A stretch of 17,205 bases of DNA from Planctomycetota bacterium (GTDB lineage Bacteria; Planctomycetota; UBA1135; UBA2386), in assembly GCA_020425885.1 (NCBI GenBank), contig JAGQRA010000759.1, positions 1 to 17,205 of the forward strand, read 5' to 3'. The notes below the pieces were generated by a model, which had not been told where the DNA came from, did not search any database, and was given only the letters and a program-made list of their open reading frames with translations. How positions within the stretch are numbered: the stretch's first letter is position 1; each line of letters begins with the position of its first letter. The translations under genes were made by a program, and so were the position numbers. This document shows, piece by piece, positions 7,163-17,205 of this stretch.

Positions 7163-8455
7163 ATGCCTCGACTTCTCTGCGCGGCCATGCCGCTGCTCGC
7201 TCTTCCCTTGCTCGCCCAGGGCACCCCGGAAGCCGCCGAACCGAACGACACCACCCTCACCGCCACCGTGCTCGTCCCCGGTGAGCAGGGTTTCGGCGAC
7301 ATCACCGCCGGCGACGAGGACTGGTTCAAGGTCACGCTCGCCAGCGCCTCGGATCTCAAGGTCTGGACCAGTCCAGGGTTCAGCGGCCAGATCGGCGACA
7401 CCAAGGTCCGCATCCTCGCCGCCGACGGCACGACCGTGCTGATCGATGTCGACGACGGCGACCTCTCCACCCACGGCTACTACACGACCTTCGTCGTCGG
7501 CAACTACGCCCCCGGTGACTACTACGTCGCCGTCCGCGGCTTCAGCGGAACGACCGCCGGCACCTACACCCTCGACGTCGTCGCCGCGCCGGCCGGCACC
7601 TACGTCCCGCCGCTGGCGCCGATCGCCGAGTTCCACGAGGACAACGACCCGCGCCTCATCGGCGGCATCGCCACGGTCTCGGCGGTCAACACGCTCAACT
7701 CGGGTGAGATCCTCCTCGGGGGCGGCGGCGCCAGCTACACCGACCCGACCGCGGACTACGACTTCTACCAGGTCGTCATCGGCACCGGCGGCACCCTGGT
7801 GATGGAGACGCTCGGTGGCGCGCCGTTCCCGGCGCTCGCCGACTCGGTGATCTTCCTGGTCGATGCCGGCCTCGCGGTCCTGGCCTCGGACGACGATGGC
7901 GGCGCGGGGACCCTGTCCCTGCTCACCTACACCGTCACGCCCGGCACCTACTATGTTGTCGTCAAGGGTTGGGGCGTCGGCTTCTACGATCTCGCCATCT
8001 CGATGGCTCCGACCGGCCCGGCGACGTTCGTGATGCGCGCCGGTGGCTGCGCCGGCAGCGCCGGCACGCCGACGCTCGGCACCCGTGAGTCGAGCACGCA
8101 TCCCGGCGTCCGCCCCGAGCTGCCGATCCTCGGCTCCGAGTTCTTCGTCGACGGCGAGAACATCCCCGCCAACGGCCCGCTGATGCGCGTCATCGGTCTG
8201 GACCCGCTCGCCTCACCGTTCGACCTCACGCCCTACGGCGCTCCCGGCTGCCAGATCGAGGTCGATCCGCTCGACCAGTCCTTCGCCCTCGCCGACGCCG
8301 CCGGCGTCGACTTCTGGGGCATGTTGTCGCCTGCCGCCGTGGCCCTGCTCGGCCTGACGGTCGAGCAGCAACTCGCCATCCTCGATGTCTCGGCCAACGG
8401 CCTCGGCCTCACGGTCAGCAACCGCACGAGCTCGGTCTTCGGCATCACGCACTGA
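7163..8455 (+). CDS. Secreted protein with two PPC domains and GGC-type C-terminal module
   Basis: The 430-residue product has a signal peptide (MPRLLCAAMPLLALPLLAQ, cleaved near GTPEA). Residues about 26-141 are a bacterial pre-peptidase C-terminal (PPC) domain: AEPNDTTLTATVL, GDITAGDEDWFKVTLAS, GDYYVAVRGFSGTTAGTYTL. A second PPC-like domain spans about 156-281, with FHEDNDPRLIGG, ADYDFYQVVIG, SVIFLVDAG and GTYYVVVKGW. The C-terminal part (about 295-430) contains GGCAGSAGTPTLGTR, LPILGSEFFVDGENIPANGP and PYGAPGCQIEVDP, a cysteine-bearing module I associate with Planctomycetota secreted proteins. PPC domains fold as beta sandwiches in secreted enzymes and surface proteins; no catalytic domain is present here. 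The ATG at 7163 is chosen because it begins the signal peptide, with GGAA upstream; the open extension to 7094 lacks sense. The sulfatase gene follows after 19 bp and is probably in the same operon. Confidence 0.88.
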   Translation: MPRLLCAAMPLLALPLLAQGTPEAAEPNDTTLTATVLVPGEQGFGDITAGDEDWFKVTLASASDLKVWTSPGFSGQIGDTKVRILAADGTTVLIDVDDGDLSTHGYYTTFVVGNYAPGDYYVAVRGFSGTTAGTYTLDVVAAPAGTYVPPLAPIAEFHEDNDPRLIGGIATVSAVNTLNSGEILLGGGGASYTDPTADYDFYQVVIGTGGTLVMETLGGAPFPALADSVIFLVDAGLAVLASDDDGGAGTLSLLTYTVTPGTYYVVVKGWGVGFYDLAISMAPTGPATFVMRAGGCAGSAGTPTLGTRESSTHPGVRPELPILGSEFFVDGENIPANGPLMRVIGLDPLASPFDLTPYGAPGCQIEVDPLDQSFALADAAGVDFWGMLSPAAVALLGLTVEQQLAILDVSANGLGLTVSNRTSSVFGITH

Positions 8456-8474
8456 GTTGCGGCATTCGATCCGG

Positions 8475-9965
8475 ATGTGCGTCGTGGCCGCGCGCCGGTT
8501 GTCGGCGCTGGCCCTGCTGATCCTGCTCGCCGTCGGGCTGGCGGCGCAGGCGGAACGGCCGTCGCGACCGAACATCCTGTTCGCGCTGGCAGACGACTGG
8601 GGCTGGCCGCATGTCGGCGCGCTCGGCGACCGGGTCGTGGCCACGCCGACCTTCGATCGTCTGGCCAAGGAAGGCGTGCTGTTCGAGCATGCCTGCGTCT
8701 CGAGCCCATCGTGCACGCCGAGTCGCAACGCCATCCTGACCGGACAGCAGTTCTACCGACTCGGCGAGGGCGCGAATCTGCACAGCACGCTCGACGTCGC
8801 ACAGCCGAACTTCATGTCGTTGCTGCAGGCCGCCGGCTACCAGATCGGGCACTGGCGCAAGGCGTGGGGGCCCGGCGACTTCAAGGCCGGCGGCTACACC
8901 TCGCATCCGTGTGGCCCCGGCGGCACGTTCGAGGCGTTCCTGAAGCAGCGCGACCCGACGCGACCGTTCTGCTTCTGGTTCGGCACTTCGGATCCGCACC
9001 GCGGCTATCGCCGACACAGCGGCAGGGATGCCGGCATCGACCTCGGCGCCATCCGGGTGCCGTCGTTCCTGCCGGATCACGAGGACGTCCGCGGCGACAT
9101 CGCCGACTACTACTTCGAGGTGCAGCGCTGGGATCACGAGGTCGGCGAAGCGCTCGCCGCGCTCGAGGCGGCCGGCCAGCTCGACAACACGCTGATCGTG
9201 ATGACCGGTGATCACGGCATGCCCTTCCCGCGCTGCAAGGGCAACGTCTACGACCACGGCGTCCGGGTGCCGTTGGCGATGCGATGGAATCGGCTGACCG
9301 CGCCGGGCCGGCGCCTGGCCGAGTTGGTGTCGTTCACCGACCTGGCGCCGACGTTCCTCGCCGCGGCCGGCCTCGAGGTGCCCGCCGTCATGACCGGCAA
9401 CAGCCTGTTGCCGTTGCTCTGCGATGATCGGGCCGCCGGCGCCGATCCGTGGCGCGATTTCGTCGTCTTCGGCCGCGAGCGCCACACGCCGGCGCAGGCG
9501 ATGCCGGCGATGGTCGGCTATCCGATGCGCGGACTGCGGACCGAGCGCTGGCTGTTGATCCTGAACCTCGAGCCGGATCGTTGGCCGGCCGGCGTCGCGG
9601 CCGGCGCGACGCATCCGTTCGGTTCGTTCGCCGACTGCGACGACGGGCCGACCAAGCAGCTGCTGATGCGCGAACGCGACGACCCGGCGATCGCCACGTT
9701 CTACGACCTGTGCTTCGCCCGGCGGAACGCGATCGAGCTGTACGACTGCCAGCAGGATCCCGATCAGATCCATGATCTGGCTGGCGACGACGAGCATGCG
9801 GGCATCCGCGACGAGCTGCGGCAACGCCTCGTCGACTACCTCGCCCGCACCGGCGACCCGCGGTTCACCGACGCCCCGGTGCGGTTCGACGACTACCCGT
9901 ACCGCGCCGCCTACCTGCAGCAGCACCTCGAGCAGCAAGGGCAGAAGCAGAGGCAGAAGCGATAG
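8475..9965 (+). CDS. Exported type I (formylglycine) sulfatase
   Basis: This 496-residue sulfatase hydrolyses sulfate esters (or possibly N-sulfates) on a glycan. A signal peptide (ARRLSALALLILLAVGLAAQ) puts it outside the cytoplasm. The family opening RPNILFALADDWGW supplies metal ligands Asp40 and Asp41. The modification motif CTPSR at 80-84 (Cys80, to become formylglycine) sits in SSPSCTPSRNAILTG. MTGDHGMPFPRCK (243-255) supplies Asp246 and His247, and YDHGVRVPLAMRW follows. GMPFPRxKxNxYDxGxRVPL resembles heparan N-sulfatase-like (SGSH-type) subfamilies, but I would not fix a substrate from this. The ATG at 8475 starts the signal peptide and follows GATCCGG, a weak ribosome site; the frame is open to 8385 inside the upstream gene, where the sequence is a shadow. 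Maturation needs a formylglycine-generating enzyme or anSME, neither of which is in the window. Confidence 0.93.
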   Translation: MCVVAARRLSALALLILLAVGLAAQAERPSRPNILFALADDWGWPHVGALGDRVVATPTFDRLAKEGVLFEHACVSSPSCTPSRNAILTGQQFYRLGEGANLHSTLDVAQPNFMSLLQAAGYQIGHWRKAWGPGDFKAGGYTSHPCGPGGTFEAFLKQRDPTRPFCFWFGTSDPHRGYRRHSGRDAGIDLGAIRVPSFLPDHEDVRGDIADYYFEVQRWDHEVGEALAALEAAGQLDNTLIVMTGDHGMPFPRCKGNVYDHGVRVPLAMRWNRLTAPGRRLAELVSFTDLAPTFLAAAGLEVPAVMTGNSLLPLLCDDRAAGADPWRDFVVFGRERHTPAQAMPAMVGYPMRGLRTERWLLILNLEPDRWPAGVAAGATHPFGSFADCDDGPTKQLLMRERDDPAIATFYDLCFARRNAIELYDCQQDPDQIHDLAGDDEHAGIRDELRQRLVDYLARTGDPRFTDAPVRFDDYPYRAAYLQQHLEQQGQKQRQKR

Positions 9966-9968
9966 CTG

Positions 9969-9983
9969 GCGGCGCTCGGCCGC
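9969..9983. terminator. Possible weak bidirectional hairpin between convergent genes
   Basis: GCGGC (9969-9973), loop GCTCG, GCCGC (9979-9983) lies in the 17-bp gap between the sulfatase stop and the stop codon of the convergent SMP-30 gene. The position suits a shared terminator, but the stem is only five pairs and there is no T run on either side, so the call is weak. Confidence 0.2.
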
Positions 9984-10969
9984 TACATCGGGAAGGTCGG
10001 CAGCAGACGGGCCGGGTCGACGACGAAGTCGGTCTCGCCGACGAACAGTCGACCCGCGTCGGGGCATCGCCGCCGGATGTCGTCGCTCATGTTCTCGACC
10101 GCCGTCGTGATGATCAACGCCGTTCGTCCGTCGTGCGGCACGAGTGCCGGGCAGGTGTTCTGTGGCGAGCCTGCGGTCAGCCAGGTGACGAGCAGCTCAC
10201 CGGAGTCGAGGTCGTAGAGCCGCGTCTCACCCGAGGCCGCCGCATCGGGCAGGAACATCGACACGATCAGGCCGCTGCCATCGGGGGTCAGGGTCGCGCC
10301 ATCGGGCACCGCCGGATCCGCGGTCAGATCCAGCACGACCCGGGGGGCGCCCAGCATGCCGGCATCGAGATCGAGGTCGCAGGCGACGACCTGTCGGGTG
10401 GGGGAGTCGATGTCGAGCAGCTCGAGCCGGCCAGCGACCTTGCGGATCGCCTTGCCGTTGCTGCAGACCTGGTCGTTGCGCAGGCGGATGAGCCTGCGAT
10501 CACGCCCGCGCCACAGGTAGAGGCCGGCCTTCCTGGTCCTGAACTCGAGATCCTTGCAGCCGAAGATCAGGTTGTCCTCGTACACGAGCCCGTCGTTGAT
10601 GATGGTGCCGTCGACGTCGTCGTCGATGCCGTCGCAGAACGGGGACCAGGATCCGCTGCCGAGGTCGAAGATGCCGAGCGAGCGCTCGCAGCCGACCACG
10701 AAGTGGCCCGCGGTCGCGCATGGGAACGCGAACCCGGGTCGACCCGGCAGCGCGAACGACTCGTTGCGCCGAGACTCCAGGTCATAGCGATTCAGGCTGC
10801 CGATGCCGGCGCCGGCGCCGTGCTCGATGCAGATCCATGAGACGAGGCCGGAGCGCAGCGCGCAGGGGCCCTCGGGCAGGTGGCGGAGGGCCGCGGTGTC
10901 GGGGACGGGCAGCGGTCTGGCGTGGCGAATCGTCGGCATGGCGCGGGGGGCGGTCTCGCCGCTGAGCAT
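9983..10969 (-). CDS. SMP-30/gluconolactonase/LRE-family protein (putative sugar lactonase)
   Basis: From the ATG at 10969 the protein has 328 residues. It follows the SMP-30/regucalcin six-bladed propeller plan: LPEGPCALRSGLVSWICIEH (31-50, with metal ligand Glu33), SLNRYDLES, DVDGTIINDGLVYEDNLIFG (118-137, with the substrate-side Asn-Asp), CSNGKAIRK (Asn171) and VPDGATLTPDG (Asp223). Family members hydrolyse sugar lactones using a bound divalent metal. There is no signal peptide, so it is probably cytoplasmic. The frame runs open to 11191, but that part overlaps the opposite-strand symporter and reads as shadow. The ATG at 10969 has AGG upstream; the next one, at 10939, lacks any ribosome site. 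The gene is divergent from the galactose operon with 148 bp between, so shared control is possible. A galactonolactonase role would fit that context but is inference. Confidence 0.8.
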   Translation of the reverse strand: MLSGETAPRAMPTIRHARPLPVPDTAALRHLPEGPCALRSGLVSWICIEHGAGAGIGSLNRYDLESRRNESFALPGRPGFAFPCATAGHFVVGCERSLGIFDLGSGSWSPFCDGIDDDVDGTIINDGLVYEDNLIFGCKDLEFRTRKAGLYLWRGRDRRLIRLRNDQVCSNGKAIRKVAGRLELLDIDSPTRQVVACDLDLDAGMLGAPRVVLDLTADPAVPDGATLTPDGSGLIVSMFLPDAAASGETRLYDLDSGELLVTWLTAGSPQNTCPALVPHDGRTALIITTAVENMSDDIRRRCPDAGRLFVGETDFVVDPARLLPTFPM

Positions 10970-11117
10970 GTTGCCTGCACGGTCAGGGGCAAGCGGTGTG
11001 GCGGCAACTTTCTCGACGGGGGGCGGGTCCGCCGTCCCGGCGGAAGTCGTTGGTCCGGCGCCGAATCCGCGACGCGTGCTTGCGGGCGTCGAGCGGATTA
11101 TGTAACCCCTGGAGAAA
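10970..11117. promoter_or_regulatory. Divergent control region between SMP-30 gene and galactose operon
   Basis: These 148 bp must hold the promoter of the rightward operon and probably that of the leftward SMP-30 gene. An AT-richer patch, GGATTATGTAACC (11095-11107), contains TATGTA at 11099-11104 as a possible -10, but the nearest TTG-type -35 (TTGCGG, 11080-11085) is only 13 bases away, too close for a standard sigma-70 site. GGAG at 11111-11114 is the ribosome site for the symporter ATG at 11118, with unusually short spacing. Confidence 0.35.
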
Positions 11118-12959
11118 ATGGAGATCACCTTCGCTGATGGTCTGGTTTTCGCCACCTTCGTCATCGCGGTCGTCGCCATCGGCCTGATCAAGAGCAGGCA
11201 CGAGGCGGACAGCGAGTCCTACTTCCTGGCCGGCCGTGGCCTGAGCTGGTGGCTGATCGGCTTCTCGCTGATCGCCGCCAACATCTCGACCGAGCAGTTC
11301 GTCGGCATGTCCGGGCAGGCGGCCGACTACGTCGGTCTCGCGATCGCCAGCTACGAGTGGATGGCAGCGATCACGTTGGTGGTCTGCGCCTTCTTCTTCC
11401 TGCCGAAGTTCCTGCGCGCCGGTATCTACACCATCCCCGAGTTTCTCGAGTACCGCTTCAACCGGGCCGCGCGCTCGATGATGGCGGTGTTCACGATGGT
11501 GGTCTACGTCGGCGTCACCATCGCCGCCGTGATCTACTCGGGCGCGCTGATGGTCAACACGCTGTTCCCCGACGTCAGCGTCACCGCCGGTGCCTGGGCG
11601 ATCGGCGTGCTGGCGGCGATCTACGTCGCCAGCGGCGGGCTCAAAGCCTGCGCCTGGGCCGACCTGATCCAGGGTTCGGCATTGATCGTCGGCGGCGCCG
11701 TCATCCTGTGGCTGGCGATCGATGCGCTCGCCGCAGCACCGGTCGCGGCGCTGGCGACGACGGCCGACGTGCAGGGCCTCGCCGATTCGGCCGGCGGCTG
11801 GGACAAGTTCTTCGCGCTCAACGCGGACAAGCTGCACATGGTGCTGCCGGCCGACGACATGACGCTGCCGTGGACGGCGCTCGTGGTCGGGCTCTGGATC
11901 CCGAACTTCTACTACTGGGGTCTCAACCAGTACATCACCCAGCGCACGCTCGGTTCACACTCGCTGGCGCACGGCCAGCGCGGCGTCGTGTTCGCCGCCG
12001 CGCTCAAGCTGGTGATCCCGTTCGTGATCGTGTTCCCGGGCATGATCGCGTTCGACCTCTACAGCGGCGAGATGGCCGCGGCAGTGGCGGCCGATGGGCA
12101 GATCCAGGCCACGAACACCGAGCTGCTCGAGGAGTTCGAGGCGGCGGTGGCGGCGCCGACCGCGCCCGGCTCGCAGGTCGTGTTCGAGTTCGACGCAGCC
12201 TGGGCCCGCAGCAACCCGGAGAAGTCGGTCGAGATCGCGGCCTGGAACGAACGCGTGCTGGCGAGCACCGAGGTTGCCGGCATCGAGCCCGTGAAGGAGC
12301 ACCTGACCGGCTACAAATACGACACCGCCTTCGGCCTGCTGGTCGGTCGGCTGGTGCCCGGCGGCAGCGGGCTGCGTGGCTTCATCCTTGCCGCGATCCT
12401 CGGCGCCGTGATCAGCTCGCTGGCTTCGATGCTGAACGCGGCCTCGACGATCTTCACCATGGACCTGTTCCGGGAGTACCTGCGCCCGGGCGCCTCACAG
12501 CGGGCGCTGGTGATGACCGGCCGCCTCTGCGTCGGCGTGTTCACGGTGATCGGTTGCAGCATCGCGCCGCTGCTCGGCGATCCCGAGTTCGGCGGCATCT
12601 TCACCTTCATCCAGGAGTTCCAGGGCTTCATCTCGCCCGGCATCCTGGCGGTGTTCGTCTTCGGCCTGTTCGTCAGGCGCGCGCCGAGCATGTGCGGCGT
12701 GGTCGGCCTGGTCGCCAATCCGCTGATCTACTGGGGGCTGATGTTCCTGCTGCCCGACTTCGCCTTCCTCGATCGGATGGCGGTGTCGTTCGGCTGCGTG
12801 CTCGGCCTGATGGGGCTGCTGACCCTGTGGCAGCCGCGCCTCGAGGCGCTGCCCGAACGACCGACGCCGCCGATCGATCTGCAGTCGTGCCCGCTCGCCA
12901 GGGCCACCGGCGTCCTGGTCGTCATCGCCACCCTGATCCTCTACGGCATCTTCTGGTGA
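11118..12959 (+). CDS. vSGLT-like sodium/sugar (probably galactose) symporter
   Basis: The 613-residue protein belongs to the sodium:solute symporter family and closely resembles the Vibrio sodium/galactose transporter vSGLT as I recall it. Shared stretches include ISTEQFVGMSG, IASYEWMAAITL, GIYTIPEFLEYRFN, GLNQYITQRTL, SSLASMLNAASTIFTMD and FIQEFQGFISPGILAVF. Residues matching the vSGLT galactose site are present: Gln60, Glu80, Asn270, Tyr272 (gate), Lys297 and Gln499. The vSGLT Ser91 position is Ala83 here. Na2-site serines Ser433/Ser434 are kept. About 14 hydrophobic segments are visible. The loop at about 314-410 is some 100 residues (GEMAAAVAADGQIQ... to ...GYKYDTAFGLL) against roughly 40 in vSGLT. 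It should import galactose or a similar sugar with Na+ across the inner membrane. GGAG precedes the ATG. The kinase gene starts 13 bp after the stop, so this is the first gene of the operon. Confidence 0.93.
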   Translation: MEITFADGLVFATFVIAVVAIGLIKSRHEADSESYFLAGRGLSWWLIGFSLIAANISTEQFVGMSGQAADYVGLAIASYEWMAAITLVVCAFFFLPKFLRAGIYTIPEFLEYRFNRAARSMMAVFTMVVYVGVTIAAVIYSGALMVNTLFPDVSVTAGAWAIGVLAAIYVASGGLKACAWADLIQGSALIVGGAVILWLAIDALAAAPVAALATTADVQGLADSAGGWDKFFALNADKLHMVLPADDMTLPWTALVVGLWIPNFYYWGLNQYITQRTLGSHSLAHGQRGVVFAAALKLVIPFVIVFPGMIAFDLYSGEMAAAVAADGQIQATNTELLEEFEAAVAAPTAPGSQVVFEFDAAWARSNPEKSVEIAAWNERVLASTEVAGIEPVKEHLTGYKYDTAFGLLVGRLVPGGSGLRGFILAAILGAVISSLASMLNAASTIFTMDLFREYLRPGASQRALVMTGRLCVGVFTVIGCSIAPLLGDPEFGGIFTFIQEFQGFISPGILAVFVFGLFVRRAPSMCGVVGLVANPLIYWGLMFLLPDFAFLDRMAVSFGCVLGLMGLLTLWQPRLEALPERPTPPIDLQSCPLARATGVLVVIATLILYGIFW

Positions 12960-12972
12960 GGCGCGGCAACCG

Positions 12973-17205
<4,233 letters not shown>

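Noticed and set aside
8445..10067. 540-residue minus-strand frame over the sulfatase
   Set aside because: The plus strand carries a complete sulfatase with its CTPSR motif; the antisense frame has no recognisable domain.
10970..11191. N-terminal extension of the SMP-30 protein to 11191
   Set aside because: It overlaps the opposite-strand symporter gene, has no family similarity, and a usable ATG with AGG upstream exists at 10969.

Overview
The window is GC-rich bacterial DNA with dense coding and strong third-position GC bias, which makes long shadow frames everywhere. Two secreted proteins (2911-4398 and 7163-8455) have the cysteine-containing YGTGC-like or GGC/PYGAPGC C-terminal modules I associate with marine Planctomycetota. 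A secreted sulfatase, a sodium/sugar symporter and a secreted LacZ fit the same guess. The phylum is an inference from gene style; there is no rRNA or tRNA gene here to test it.

Layout: (1) 1-68, the first codons of a minus-strand membrane or exported protein cut by the window edge. (2) 291-1052, a papain-family cysteine peptidase with no signal peptide. (3) 1086-2591 (minus), a multi-pass GT39/PMT-like glycosyltransferase. (4) 2911-6891, a secreted multidomain protein followed 6 bp later by an 828-residue, probably exported protein of unknown function with an internal duplication of about 180 residues. (5) 7163-9965, a secreted two-PPC-domain protein followed 19 bp later by an exported type I sulfatase. 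(6) 9983-10969 (minus), an SMP-30/gluconolactonase-like protein convergent with the sulfatase. (7) 11118 to the right edge, a tight operon: vSGLT-like sodium/galactose symporter, divergent galactokinase, and a secreted LacZ-type GH2 beta-galactosidase that starts inside the galactokinase stop codon and runs off the window.

Region 7 reads as a compact galactoside-scavenging unit: LacZ outside the cytoplasm releases galactose, the Na+ symporter imports it and the kinase phosphorylates it. The SMP-30 protein (possible sugar lactonase) and the sulfatase lie next to it, so the wider locus may act on sulfated galactose-containing glycans; that link is inference. No galT or galE is in the window.

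The most notable points are a LamG-like domain of about 210 residues inserted in the LacZ catalytic barrel, a soluble loop insertion in the symporter at the usual place between sugar-site helices, altered GHMP motifs in the kinase, and the duplicated module in the unknown exported protein. I saw no CRISPR array, insertion sequence, tRNA, rRNA or attachment site.
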